From the NCBI RefSeq assembly GCF_012926505.1, contig NZ_JABBNT010000005.1, forward strand, positions 310,001-374,000: a stretch of 64,000 nucleotides of DNA. Direction: 5' to 3'. Below the pieces are notes generated by a model, which saw only the letters and a list, made by a program, of their open reading frames with translations, was not told the origin of the DNA and ran no database searches. The stretch's first letter is position 1, and each line of letters opens with the position of its first letter. The DNA comes from Pacificispira spongiicola. Lineage in GTDB: Bacteria; Pseudomonadota; Alphaproteobacteria; UBA8366; Aestuariispiraceae. Shown one piece after another: positions 25,199-34,216 of the stretch. Position numbers and translations under genes: made by a program.

Positions 25199-27016
25199 AT
25201 GGGTAGCGAAAAAACGACACCCGAAGACAGCACGGCCTGGCCCGACCCGATCGAATGGTCCCATCAGATGACCGCCATCGCGGAACGCAGCCAACGCCTC
25301 GTGCAGGAATTCCTCGCCAATCAGAAGAATGATCCCGAAAGCCCGATCGGGCATGGCGACCCGCTGAATATCGGCAACACTTTCCTGGAAATGACCCAGG
25401 CGATGCTGAAAAACCCGAATGCGGTGATGAAGGCCAATTTGGATCTTTGGTCGAACTACATGAATCTGTGGGCCGCGACGACCAAGAAGATGTTGGGTCA
25501 GGAATCGGAAGACCTGATCGCCCCGGCACAGGACGACCGGCGCTTCAAGGACCCGACCTGGAACGAAAACGCGCTGTTCGACTATATCAAGCAATCCTAT
25601 TTGCTGACAGCCCGCTGGATGCAGTCCACCGTTTCCCAGGTGGAAGGTCTGGACAGCAAGACCATGAAGAAGGTGGATTTCTATACCCGCCAATTCGCCG
25701 ATGCGATGGCGCCGACCAACTTCGTCATGACCAACCCGGAAGTTTTGCGCGAAACCTTGGATTCCAAGGGGGAAAACCTAGTTCGCGGTCTTGAAAACAT
25801 GCTTTCCGACCTGGAAAAGGGGAAAGGAAAGCTGAAGATTTCCATGACCGACGCGACCGCATTCGAAGTCGGTGGAAATCTGGCGACCAGCCCGGGACAG
25901 GTTGTCTATCAGAACGACCTGATCCAGTTGATCCAATACGCACCGTCGACGGAAACGGTCGCCAAAATCCCGTTGCTGATCGTGCCGCCCTGGATCAACA
26001 AATTCTACATCCTGGACCTTCGGGAAAAGAACAGTTTCATCCGCTGGGCCGTCAGCCAGGGCCTGACGGTCTTCGTCGTTTCCTGGGTCAATCCAGATGC
26101 CCGTCTGGCGAACAAATCCTTTTCCGACTACATGATGGAAGGGCCGGTCGACGCGATCGAACAAGTCCTCAAGATTACCGGCGAGAAGTCCGTCAACATG
26201 ATCGGCTATTGCCTGGGCGGGACACTGACGGCGGCGACGCTCGCCTATCTGACCCGCAAGAAGCAGCAGGATAAGGTAAAGTCCGTCACCTATTTCACGA
26301 CGCTGATCGATTTCGCGGAAGCGGGCGAATTGGAAGTCTTCATCGACGAGGAACAACTCGCCGCCCTGGAATCGAAAATGAACGAGCGCGGCTATTTGGA
26401 AGGGTCGGAAATGGCGACGACCTTCAACATGCTGCGGGCAAACGACCTTATCTGGTCCTTCGTCGTGAACAACTATCTGATGGGCAAGGATCCTTTCCCC
26501 TTCGACCTGTTGTTCTGGAACGGCGATTCCACCCGCATGCCCGCCGCCATGCATTCCTTCTATCTGCGGAACATGTATCTGGAAAACAAACTGATACAGC
26601 CGAACGGCATCGAATTGGCCGGGACGCCGATCGACCTGACCACGGTCAAAACGCCGACCTTCGTCCTGTCGACACGCGAAGATCACATTGCACCGTGGAA
26701 GGCGACCTATGCCGCCGTAAACACCTATTCCGGGCCCGTGAAGTTCTGCCTTGCCGGCTCCGGCCATATCGCCGGCGTTGTGAACCCGCCCAACCCGGAA
26801 AAGCCGAAATACGGCTATTGGACCTATAGCCGGAAGGTGAAGGATCCCGACGCCTGGCTGGAAAAGGCGGAACGGCACGAAGGGTCTTGGTGGCCGGAAT
26901 GGCGAAAATGGCTGGGCAAGTTTTCCGGCGCGGAGGTTCCCGCCCGTGAACCCGGTTGCGGTGTCGTGACGCCGATCGAACCGGCGCCCGGAAGTTATGT
27001 GAAAGGCAAGGCGTAA
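25199..27016 (+). CDS. phaC: Class I poly(3-hydroxyalkanoate) synthase PhaC
   Basis: A 605-aa polymerase of class I size with an N-terminal PhaC domain and an alpha/beta-hydrolase core. The lipase-like box GYCLGGT gives the nucleophile C338; D495 (STREDHIAPW) and H523 (GSGHIAGV) complete the triad. It polymerises hydroxyacyl-CoA into storage granules. A good ribosome site (ATAAGGAG) precedes ATG 25199. Neither phaA/phaB nor a phasin gene is adjacent; the next gene is a small response regulator on the same strand. Confidence 0.96.
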   Translation: MGSEKTTPEDSTAWPDPIEWSHQMTAIAERSQRLVQEFLANQKNDPESPIGHGDPLNIGNTFLEMTQAMLKNPNAVMKANLDLWSNYMNLWAATTKKMLGQESEDLIAPAQDDRRFKDPTWNENALFDYIKQSYLLTARWMQSTVSQVEGLDSKTMKKVDFYTRQFADAMAPTNFVMTNPEVLRETLDSKGENLVRGLENMLSDLEKGKGKLKISMTDATAFEVGGNLATSPGQVVYQNDLIQLIQYAPSTETVAKIPLLIVPPWINKFYILDLREKNSFIRWAVSQGLTVFVVSWVNPDARLANKSFSDYMMEGPVDAIEQVLKITGEKSVNMIGYCLGGTLTAATLAYLTRKKQQDKVKSVTYFTTLIDFAEAGELEVFIDEEQLAALESKMNERGYLEGSEMATTFNMLRANDLIWSFVVNNYLMGKDPFPFDLLFWNGDSTRMPAAMHSFYLRNMYLENKLIQPNGIELAGTPIDLTTVKTPTFVLSTREDHIAPWKATYAAVNTYSGPVKFCLAGSGHIAGVVNPPNPEKPKYGYWTYSRKVKDPDAWLEKAERHEGSWWPEWRKWLGKFSGAEVPAREPGCGVVTPIEPAPGSYVKGKA

Positions 27017-27058
27017 TCGCCATACCTGCAGAATTTCATTTAGCAACAATCTTAAGAT

Positions 27059-27086
27059 GGTAACACCTGTTACCGCGTGTTACAGG
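27059..27086. repeat. Cluster of three TGTTAC half-sites
   Basis: GGTAACA-CC-TGTTACC (27059-27074) is a perfect inverted repeat, followed by a further direct copy TGTTACAGG (27078-27086). It lies between phaC and the response regulator start. The dense symmetry suggests a protein operator; as RNA it could form a 7-bp stem with a 2-nt loop, which is too tight to be a good terminator. Confidence 0.45.
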
Positions 27087-27112
27087 ATTGTCATAACAAC
27101 GCGGACGCATTG

Positions 27113-27508
27113 ATGGATTCGTACAAGAAACCACTGGTCGTCATCGTCGAAGACAACGATGTATCCTTCGAAATATACGCAAGCCTGTTTGAACATCTGG
27201 GCTGGCAGGTTCTGCGCGCGCCCTGGACATCGACGACGTTTTCGGAATTCTCCGACGACATGCCGGCCTTCCGACTCGTCTTCCTGGACATCGTCCTCAG
27301 CGACGACCTGGATGGATTTGAAGTCCTTGATATCCTGAATAAACGCGGGCTTTCCGGCGATATCGTGTTGGTTTCAGGGTTCAGCAATTCGTATCTTAAT
27401 CTTTTGGGTTCCCTGGCTGAGGCAAAGGGCTTCAATGTCCTGGCATCCTTGGAAAAGCCGGTCACGTTGGACATGTTGAAAAAGGTCCTGCCCTCTATCG
27501 GGGAGTAA
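27113..27508 (+). CDS. Single-domain response regulator
   Basis: A 131-aa CheY-like receiver with no output domain. An acidic pair (VIVEDND) near residue 11 precedes the phosphoacceptor aspartate in RLVFLDIVLSDD and the lysine in LEKPVTLDML. ATG 27113 gives the usual receiver N-terminus; a GTG at 27077 would add twelve residues and run into the TGTTAC repeats. No histidine kinase is adjacent, so its partner is unknown. It lies between phaC and a TerB-like gene on the same strand. Confidence 0.82.
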   Translation: MDSYKKPLVVIVEDNDVSFEIYASLFEHLGWQVLRAPWTSTTFSEFSDDMPAFRLVFLDIVLSDDLDGFEVLDILNKRGLSGDIVLVSGFSNSYLNLLGSLAEAKGFNVLASLEKPVTLDMLKKVLPSIGE

Positions 27509-27607
27509 CAAAGGCTTTCCCTGTCGACGTCCGCTCCAAAGCCGCGCTTGTCGAAGCGTCGGGTTTCAGGCCATTGTTGCCGCCACGACATCTGGGGAGC
27601 GATCCGC

Positions 27608-28600
27608 ATGGGGACTGCAATGAACGGAAGTGACGCGGAAATCGCCCTCTCGCCGATGGCGGCGCTGAATTACGGTTTCACAAAATGCCGGGCGGGCGCG
27701 ATCGAATCCTTCGGGAAGGCTTTGCTTGTCGTATCCGGCGCGGATGGCGTCATTTCGGACGGCGAATACCGCTGGTTTTACGACAACTTCGCCGAAATGC
27801 TGCAATTGCCGGAAGACATGGTCGCGCGTTTGAAAACGTATGATCCCGACGGCGCGTCGCTGTCCGACCTAATTTCCGACATCCATTTCGACACCGGCGG
27901 GCATTTGGGGCGAATGCTTTTGTTCGATGCGATCCGCATGGCCCAGGCCGACGAGCGCTATCCCGAAGCCGAAAAATCCGCCGTGGCGGAAATGGCCGGT
28001 CTGTTGGGCTTGAACGACGCCGACTGCGAAGAAATCGGCAGTTTGATCCGGATCGAGGCATCCATCCGGGATTTTCGCAAAACGATCTTCCAAGTACGCG
28101 AAGACCACCAGTATCCGATCCCGCCGGACGGCCCCGACCTCGTCAAATACAATGCCTGGGTCACCTACCATTTCGGCCACGCCTATACGACGCGCGATGC
28201 GATGGAGGCCTTCTTCCACCTGCTGCTGATGATCGCGGCCGCCGACGGCACTATTTCCGAAACTGAAATGCAGGGCATTGACGACCTGGCGCTATCCGCC
28301 GGTGTGCCGGACGACGTCCGCAACGCCCTGCGCGACTACGAAATCGGCAGCGAGCGGATGGAAGACCTCGTCAGTCGTATTTCCATCGACGCGGATTTGA
28401 ACGTCGCGGCCATCGCGATCTATCTGGCGATCCGCATCGCCTCCGCGGATCAATACGATACGGCCGAGCAGACGGCCGTCCGCGACGCGGCAAAACGCCT
28501 GTCGGTCGACATCACGCTGGTGCCGACCATTGAAATGCTGGTCTTCCTGGAAGCGCAGTTCGATCAACTGCGCCGGGCCCAGTTCGGACTGGACGTCTAG
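27608..28600 (+). CDS. Protein with two TerB-like domains
   Basis: A 330-aa, all-helical acidic cytoplasmic protein. The segment GADGVISDGEYRWF at residues about 37-50 and the later AADGTISETEMQGI have the TerB/DUF-type acidic helix pattern. The regions after them align (LGRMLLFDAIRMAQAD with VAAIAIYLAIRIASAD), so the protein is an internal duplication of one domain. TerB domains are linked to membrane-associated stress complexes, possibly metal binding. No other ter gene is nearby. ATG 27608 follows GGAG at good spacing; the frame from 27548 is an unlikely extension. Confidence 0.65.
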   Translation: MGTAMNGSDAEIALSPMAALNYGFTKCRAGAIESFGKALLVVSGADGVISDGEYRWFYDNFAEMLQLPEDMVARLKTYDPDGASLSDLISDIHFDTGGHLGRMLLFDAIRMAQADERYPEAEKSAVAEMAGLLGLNDADCEEIGSLIRIEASIRDFRKTIFQVREDHQYPIPPDGPDLVKYNAWVTYHFGHAYTTRDAMEAFFHLLLMIAAADGTISETEMQGIDDLALSAGVPDDVRNALRDYEIGSERMEDLVSRISIDADLNVAAIAIYLAIRIASADQYDTAEQTAVRDAAKRLSVDITLVPTIEMLVFLEAQFDQLRRAQFGLDV

Positions 28601-28606
28601 GCCGCC

Positions 28607-30064
28607 CTAGCCGTCCAGTTTCGCCTTGAGCAGCTGATTGACCATGGCCGGGTTCGCCTGGCCCTTGGTTTCCTTCATCACCTGACCGACGAACCAGCCG
28701 ATCAAGCCGGTCTTGCCGCCACGGTAGGCCTCGACCTGCCCCGGATTGTCGGCGATCAGCTTATCGACCACGCCTTCCAGCGCACCGGTATCGGAAATCT
28801 GTTTCAGACCCTTGGCCTCGACGATTTCCGACGCGCCCTTGCCGGTCTCGAACATCTCGTCCAGCACGTCCTTGGCGATCTTACCGGAAATCGATCCATC
28901 CTTGATCAAGGCCAACAATCCGCCCAGGCCCTCCGCGCCGACCTTGCTGTCGGCCAGCGTCTGGCCCGCTTCCTTCAGGCGCGCGAAGAGCTCCACCGTC
29001 ACCCAGTTGGACGCCAGTTTCGCATCGCCGCACGCCTTCGCGGCGGTTTCGAAGAATTCCGCCGTTTCCCGTTCCGCGACCAACACGCCCGCATCATAGG
29101 CGGATAGGCCATATGTCTCCATGAACCGGTGCTTTTTCGCATCCGGCAATTCCGGCAGGGTCGCCTTGCAGTCCGCGATGAACGCATCGTCGAATTCGAT
29201 GGGCAGCAAGTCCGGGTCCGGGAAATAGCGGTAATCATGCGCGTCTTCCTTGGACCGCATGGACCGCGTCTCCCCCTTATTCGGGTCGAACAGGCGGGTT
29301 TCCTGCACGATCTCGCTGCCGCTTTCGATCAGTTTGATCTGACGACGGGCCTCAACCTCGACCGCCTGCCGAATGAAGCGCAGGGAGTTGACGTTCTTAA
29401 CCTCGGCCCGCGTGCCCAGCGGACCGCCCGGCTTGCGCACCGACACGTTGATGTCGGCCCGCATGGAGCCTTCCTGCATGTTCCCGTCGCAGGACCCGAT
29501 ATAGCGCAGGATGGACCGCATCTTCGCGACATAGGCCGACGCCTCTTCCGCCGAGCGAATATCAGGCCGCGATACGATTTCCATCAGCGGCGTTCCGGCG
29601 CGGTTCAGATCGACCAGCGTCTTTTCCGGCAATTGATCGTGGATCAGCTTCCCCGCATCCTGTTCCAGGTGCAGGCGTTCAATCCCCACGGTGCGGGTCG
29701 TGCCGTCTTCCAGGTCGATCTCGATCTCGCCCTCGCCAATGATCGGCTCCTCATACTGGCTGATCTGATAGCCCTGCGGCAGATCGGCATAGAAATAGTT
29801 CTTCCGCGCGAAAACCGAATGCTTATTGACCTTGGAATTCAGGGCAAGGCCGGTGCGCACGGCCTGACGCACGGCTTCCGCATTCACGACGGGCAGCATG
29901 CCGGGCATGGCCGCATCGACCAGGGAAACCTGACTGTTCGGCTCCGCCCCGAACGTTGTCGGCGCGCCCGAAAACAGCTTGGCGTTGGACGTGACCTGCG
30001 CATGGATTTCCATGCCGATCACCACTTCCCACTCGCCCGTTTTGCCTTTGATCAAGTTGCTCAT
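28607..30064 (-). CDS. gatB: Aspartyl/glutamyl-tRNA amidotransferase subunit B
   Basis: A 485-aa GatB. The N-terminal signature [12 protein letters not shown], the catalytic-domain segments ([29 protein letters not shown]), and the C-terminal YqeY-like tRNA-binding domain ([28 protein letters not shown]) are all present. The GatCAB complex converts Glu-tRNA(Gln) or Asp-tRNA(Asn) to the amide form. ATG 30064 gives the family's usual start; the 40-residue upstream extension is not conserved in type. gatC and gatA, often next to gatB, are not in the window. Confidence 0.95.
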   Translation of the reverse strand: MSNLIKGKTGEWEVVIGMEIHAQVTSNAKLFSGAPTTFGAEPNSQVSLVDAAMPGMLPVVNAEAVRQAVRTGLALNSKVNKHSVFARKNYFYADLPQGYQISQYEEPIIGEGEIEIDLEDGTTRTVGIERLHLEQDAGKLIHDQLPEKTLVDLNRAGTPLMEIVSRPDIRSAEEASAYVAKMRSILRYIGSCDGNMQEGSMRADINVSVRKPGGPLGTRAEVKNVNSLRFIRQAVEVEARRQIKLIESGSEIVQETRLFDPNKGETRSMRSKEDAHDYRYFPDPDLLPIEFDDAFIADCKATLPELPDAKKHRFMETYGLSAYDAGVLVAERETAEFFETAAKACGDAKLASNWVTVELFARLKEAGQTLADSKVGAEGLGGLLALIKDGSISGKIAKDVLDEMFETGKGASEIVEAKGLKQISDTGALEGVVDKLIADNPGQVEAYRGGKTGLIGWFVGQVMKETKGQANPAMVNQLLKAKLDG

Positions 30065-30157
30065 GTGACTGCCCGTTCGCGGCGTTTGAAGAAAGGTTGA
30101 GAGATAGCGAGTGGCGCGGGATTGAGCAAGGGTGTCACCATAAAACGACTCCCCAGC

Positions 30158-30214
30158 GTTCTGCCCGCTTGAATAGCAAATCATCCCACGTACTAATGCA
30201 AAGCGGGCAGGAAC
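30158..30214 (+). promoter_or_regulatory. Long-looped perfect inverted repeat upstream of the first membrane-protein gene
   Basis: CTGCCCGCTT (30161-30170) pairs fully with AAGCGGGCAG (30201-30210) across 30 nt. The stem extends by GTT/AAC with a single bulge (30158-30214). It lies 24 bp before the GTG start at 30239. It could be an mRNA leader structure or a DNA operator. Confidence 0.6.
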
Positions 30215-30238
30215 AGTTGAGAAAACAGGACTTACGCT

Positions 30239-31072
30239 GTGACTTTAGCAAACCAATACCGCTTTCTTGGACAGCATCCGAACGAGAGCCAAGAAGCGGG
30301 CTTTTTTGTCGATCATGACGATACAGTGATTTTCTGGCCGTCGAAACAGGCTCCAGGCTACCGCCTGTCCCTCATTGATGCATTGAAACTCGCTTGGGCT
30401 CCACTGAACGATCCCAACAAAGTAGATGATTTGTTCTCGCCGTCGAACGAAACCGAACGAAAGGCAGAAAAGTTTCGTGTTCTAAAATGGTTCCTCGGTT
30501 CAATCGCCATGATGGTTGTGTACATGGCGGCGGCAGCAGCCTTCATCCCCATCAGCGAACGAATTGCAGAACTAGTCCCAACGCTGTTTTCTCCAGCTGG
30601 TATCGTCTTCGGTACATTACTCCCGCTTTCATTCGTGTTCCCCGTAATCGCAGGTTTTTTCCAAACGCGCACCGCCAAGAAAGACGTCATACATCGACTG
30701 CATTCGTTCAAGACGGAATTGGTGAACCAACCGTGCCCGACACCAATTGTAATCCATCCCGCTTACGACGATGTATCGATAACGGACGGCGATCCCAGCC
30801 TAACGAAGTTTTGGTTGGAACGCGCTCCATTTATTGTTGCCCCTGCAGGAATTCTTATTTTCGCCTTGATTAACGACTTGTTGCCTGGTGACAGGGTCGT
30901 CGCGCTCGCAGCCGCTGCGTGGTTTTCTTGGATTCTGGCGCCCATGACATGGGCCGGGATTATTGGTGTTCGTAAGCGGGACGTCACTTTCCTTGATCCA
31001 ATGACCCACGCTGCGGCTGTGAACCATATCCGCATTACTCTGAAAGAAAATTCCGGCGACAACCCCAATTGA
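30239..31072 (+). CDS. Unrecognised four-TM membrane protein with GFFVD/WPSKxAPGY N-terminus
   Basis: A 277-aa protein I cannot assign to a family. An N-terminal cytoplasmic segment carries GFFVD (21-25) and [11 protein letters not shown] (33-43). Four hydrophobic segments follow at about 82-104, 118-141, 197-213 and 217-244, in two pairs separated by a polar loop containing PCPTP. The next gene repeats both the N-terminal motif and the two-plus-two membrane plan, so they are paralogues. It starts with GTG 30239 after AGGACTTACGCT. Base composition looks visibly richer in A and T than neighbouring genes, which hints at transfer. Function unknown. Confidence 0.7.
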   Translation: MTLANQYRFLGQHPNESQEAGFFVDHDDTVIFWPSKQAPGYRLSLIDALKLAWAPLNDPNKVDDLFSPSNETERKAEKFRVLKWFLGSIAMMVVYMAAAAAFIPISERIAELVPTLFSPAGIVFGTLLPLSFVFPVIAGFFQTRTAKKDVIHRLHSFKTELVNQPCPTPIVIHPAYDDVSITDGDPSLTKFWLERAPFIVAPAGILIFALINDLLPGDRVVALAAAAWFSWILAPMTWAGIIGVRKRDVTFLDPMTHAAAVNHIRITLKENSGDNPN

Positions 31073-31097
31073 TGTTTTTTAGCCGTCAGCAAGTCTT

Positions 31098-31154
31098 CCC
31101 CAACCGCTCGCAACGCGGGTAGAATTAATTTTATCTAAGCCGATGCGATTGGGG
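31098..31154 (+). promoter_or_regulatory. Inverted repeat that could hide the ribosome site of the second membrane-protein gene
   Basis: CCCCAACCGC (31098-31107) is complementary at nine of ten positions to GCGATTGGGG (31145-31154). The right arm includes the G-rich ribosome site directly before ATG 31160. If transcribed, the pairing would occlude translation initiation. Confidence 0.5.
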
Positions 31155-31159
31155 GAACA

Positions 31160-32779
31160 ATGTCGGAATACGGTTTTCTGGGCTTTGGGTACACCGAGAG
31201 GCAGACACACGGATTCTTCGTCGATTCCGGCAATCGGATACTCTATTGGCCGTCGAAAGAAGCGCCCGGTTATCATTTGCCCTTCTCTGTTGCCGCGCAG
31301 ATCGCCTCCCCAAGGCGAAGCGTCTGGAAAGGGAACCGCCCCCTACCGTTCGGCAGCAGTTACATGTTCGGCGTCGTGATCGCGATCGTGATTGTCGCGG
31401 CGATCGCCCTCTTTGCGCTTTTTTCCGATCCGACCCGAAACTTTATGGATTTGGTTTTTCACGGTCTTCATGATCGATATCCGGACTTTTTCAGCGAGAC
31501 GGGATCCTTTGCAGCCGTCTTTGCCGGGGTTCTCGTCGGCGCTTTTCCAATTGCCCTTGTCTTCAGGTTCTACAACCGAGTTATCGTCCGTAAAGTCCGG
31601 GAAGAACTCGACCACACACCCGGCGTTCGACGCATAGACGAGGTACGTCCGCCGGTCGTGAAACTGCGCCCTAGCGAGCTCGCTACCGCAACACCGGCAT
31701 CAGGGTGGACGCGCATCAAATTCTACTCTCTTTCACTTTTGATGCTTTTGGGCGGGGTTATCGCGACGTTTGTCGTTCTAACCAAGAGCGACATTCTCAC
31801 CGGGGATTATATCGCGGGGCTCATTTCCGGTGTGGCGCTTATCTATTTCGGCGCGGTTTGGTGTATCGCGCTTGTTCGGCGACCGTCGGTAAAGGATTTG
31901 CTGGTATATGCGCCCTCCCAAGCGGATATTGAGGCGATTTCCGATACGACACCGTCGTCTGGAGAACGGCCCGCCGTCTATGTCCCCCAACCCCGCACCC
32001 CGAAATTCGGCGCACTGTTTAAGAATATTTGGGTGTCTTGGGGTGTACCGATTATTGGCGGGCTTGCGGCCGTCGCTTTTATGCTGATCCTGCGCTATGA
32101 CCCCCAGGGTCGATATGATGCCGAAGCGGTGCTGGATTCATTTTGCCATACGGTACTTTGGGGAAATTTAGACGCCGCACCGACCGCTTGTAGCGACGTT
32201 CCCGCAAATGCAGTCCTGATCCGTTGGGAGTCTCAACCAACCATCGTCATCGATAACAAAGATGACGGTCTCAAAGGCTTCGAAAAGAATTTGCGCGGCT
32301 TCGTCGGAGATCAATTTGCCAGTATCGACCTCCCGAAACCGGCCTTCATCTCCACCACCGGCACCCCGTCCCCCTTCCTGAAATATACCATACGCCGCCC
32401 CACGCCGGACGAACCATTGTCCGGCAATCTCGCGGAATGGAGATACAGCACGCGGGGTGCCGCCTTGGCGCAACTCGACATCCAGGTAAATCTCTTTGAA
32501 GCGCGCACCAGCGAAAGAATGATGGGCGAGATGCGGCTTTCGCATCTCGCCTACGGAACCGATGCCTCCCTTATGAACGGCGATCAGTCGTATTTGCTAA
32601 ACGGGGACGTCGTCCGAACGGAAACGCTGATTCCGCTCGTCCTGTACGACAAACGTCTTCACGCCGGAATGGCCGCCGCGCAAGTGATTGCAACGGCGCG
32701 AACCATTTTCCAGGAAATCGGAATGTCTGACAGTGTCGAAAAATGGCGGGACGCGCGACGAAAGAATCAATCCCCGTAG
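31160..32779 (+). CDS. Unrecognised membrane protein, larger paralogue of the preceding gene
   Basis: A 539-aa protein. The N-terminus has GFFVD (18-22) and WPSKEAPGYHL (30-40), matching the previous gene. Membrane segments lie at about 68-88, 114-136, 189-208 and 217-240, then a fifth at about 292-313. A soluble C-terminal domain of some 220 residues follows, probably extracytoplasmic, beginning with AVLDSFCHTVLWG and holding cysteines at 329 and 344 that could pair. ATG 31160 follows GGGGGAAC. The C-terminal domain faintly resembles alphaproteobacterial secreted domains of unknown function, but I do not assign it. It converges on the NUDIX gene. Confidence 0.7.
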   Translation: MSEYGFLGFGYTERQTHGFFVDSGNRILYWPSKEAPGYHLPFSVAAQIASPRRSVWKGNRPLPFGSSYMFGVVIAIVIVAAIALFALFSDPTRNFMDLVFHGLHDRYPDFFSETGSFAAVFAGVLVGAFPIALVFRFYNRVIVRKVREELDHTPGVRRIDEVRPPVVKLRPSELATATPASGWTRIKFYSLSLLMLLGGVIATFVVLTKSDILTGDYIAGLISGVALIYFGAVWCIALVRRPSVKDLLVYAPSQADIEAISDTTPSSGERPAVYVPQPRTPKFGALFKNIWVSWGVPIIGGLAAVAFMLILRYDPQGRYDAEAVLDSFCHTVLWGNLDAAPTACSDVPANAVLIRWESQPTIVIDNKDDGLKGFEKNLRGFVGDQFASIDLPKPAFISTTGTPSPFLKYTIRRPTPDEPLSGNLAEWRYSTRGAALAQLDIQVNLFEARTSERMMGEMRLSHLAYGTDASLMNGDQSYLLNGDVVRTETLIPLVLYDKRLHAGMAAAQVIATARTIFQEIGMSDSVEKWRDARRKNQSP

Positions 32780-32811
32780 AAAATTCTTCCGGTATGGCGA
32801 TCACCACGACC

Positions 32812-33285
32812 TTATCGAGCGGGACTGTTTCGCACATTTATATGCTGCCACAGGGCGAAGGCATCGTAGGGTGTGACCCGCTTCATCGACAGGAGCGTCT
32901 CTCCGTCAATCAGTTCGTATCGTTGGCCTTCGGTTAATACGAGGCCAGTAAGCGCGTCTTCCGGAAGGCAACAATCGAAGAAGACGCGTTCGACCCGTCC
33001 ATATCCGAACGGCTCGAAACCAAGCATGCAGGAGGTGAACGGGCGTAGATGCCCGCGGATATCAAGGTCCAGTTCTTCGCGAACTTCCCGGATCGCGCAT
33101 TCTTCAAAAGTTTCGCCGTCTTCGCGCGCCCCGCCGAACAGACCGTAGTGACCCGGATAGAAAATTCCAGGAATGTCGTCGCGGACCTGCATCAGATAGC
33201 GGCCATCCGGCGTCCAGATGATCACTGCCGTCGCATCGGCCGGTTTCAAGATACCGGTGATTGGGAAATTCCGGACTGTATCCAT
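32812..33285 (-). CDS. NUDIX hydrolase
   Basis: A 157-aa protein with one NUDIX domain. The box is GGAREDGETFEECAIREVREELDL, with the GX5EX7REVREE metal-binding pattern intact. Such enzymes cleave nucleoside diphosphates linked to another group; the substrate here is not predictable. The start at 33285 is used because the longer frame to 33498 reads antisense through the 3' end of sodB and its terminator. It lies downstream of sodB, past a terminator, so it probably has its own promoter. Confidence 0.86.
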   Translation of the reverse strand: MDTVRNFPITGILKPADATAVIIWTPDGRYLMQVRDDIPGIFYPGHYGLFGGAREDGETFEECAIREVREELDLDIRGHLRPFTSCMLGFEPFGYGRVERVFFDCCLPEDALTGLVLTEGQRYELIDGETLLSMKRVTPYDAFALWQHINVRNSPAR

Positions 33286-33327
33286 TCTCGTCACGCTTCT
33301 TTCGGTCGTTCTGGTATCAGAAACGGA

Positions 33328-33355
33328 AAACGCCGCCCCTTTCGAGGCGGCGTTT
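33328..33355 (-). terminator. Rho-independent terminator of sodB
   Basis: A 10-bp perfect stem (AAACGCCGCC at 33328-33337 with GGCGGCGTTT at 33346-33355) and an 8-nt loop lie 21 bp past the sodB stop. On the minus strand the stem runs into TTTTCCGTTT. Confidence 0.85.
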
Positions 33356-33376
33356 CCATCGGCACAAGCCGGAAAA

Positions 33377-33976
33377 TCAGGACGCGGCGGCCAGATTGGC
33401 GTTCGCGAAATCCCAATTGACCAGGTGTTCCAGGAAGGCGCCCATGTAATCCGGGCGGCGGTTCTGGAAGTCCAGGTAATAGGCGTGTTCCCACACATCC
33501 ATGGTCAGGATCGGCGTCTTGCCGTCGACCAGCGGCGTGCCCGCATTCGGGGTCTTTTCGACTTTCAGCTTGCCGCCGTCCAACACCAGCCAGGCCCAGC
33601 CGGAGCCGAACTGCGTCGCACCGGCATTCTTGAACTGGGTCGCGAACTCTTCGTAGGAACCGAAGTCCTCATCGATCTTCGCCGCGATCGCGCCGGTCGG
33701 CTTGCCGCCGCCGTTCGGGCTCATCGAATTCCAGTAGAAGGTGTGGTTCCAGACCTGGGCCGCCTGATTGAACAGACCCTGGTCGCCCTTCTTGTGCGCG
33801 GCCATGGTGATTTCTTCGACCGAGGCGTTTTCCAGATCGGTGCCCGCGGTCAGCTCGTTACACTTCACGACATAAGCATTGTGGTGCTTGCCGTGGTGGA
33901 AGCTGAGCGTGTTGGCCGTGATATGCGGCTCCAGCGCGTTTTGAGCGTAAGGCAGGTCGGGCAGTGAGATCGGCAT
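33377..33976 (-). CDS. sodB: Iron-type superoxide dismutase SodB
   Basis: A 199-aa Fe/Mn superoxide dismutase. Metal-ligand regions are LSFHHGKHHNAYV (H27), NHTFYWNSM, and DVWEHAYYLDFQNRRPDY. AAQVWNHTFYW, with glutamine before the ligand histidine, is typical of the iron enzyme. It removes superoxide in the cytoplasm; no signal peptide is visible. ATG 33976 gives the standard start, and the 14-residue upstream extension is not family-like. A strong terminator follows. Confidence 0.95.
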   Translation of the reverse strand: MPISLPDLPYAQNALEPHITANTLSFHHGKHHNAYVVKCNELTAGTDLENASVEEITMAAHKKGDQGLFNQAAQVWNHTFYWNSMSPNGGGKPTGAIAAKIDEDFGSYEEFATQFKNAGATQFGSGWAWLVLDGGKLKVEKTPNAGTPLVDGKTPILTMDVWEHAYYLDFQNRRPDYMGAFLEHLVNWDFANANLAAAS

Positions 33977-34216
33977 GATGTCCTCTCTTGCGGTGTGAAT
34001 TCGTGATATCATCGACAAACAGGGACAGGAATATGAAGACGTCCCCTATCCCCTTCGTCACACGGCGAAACGTAGGGCTTTCGGGATGATTATCAACAGG
34101 AATTCTCCGATCCCTGTTAAGAGATGTTAAACGAAATCGCGCGCATCATGCCCCGGGGCATTGATGCGCGGCCTAAAGGGGCACGAAAAACCGCGCCAAA
34201 ACGCGTGAGGATCACC

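Noticed and set aside
32812-33498. Long form of the NUDIX protein starting at 33498
   Set aside because: The first 71 codons are antisense to the sodB coding end and pass through its terminator; ATG 33285 begins the conserved part.
34081-34130. AACAGG/CCTGTT inverted repeat before the PAS gene as terminator or operator
   Set aside because: Only 6 bp with a loose loop and no T-run; too weak to report as a feature.
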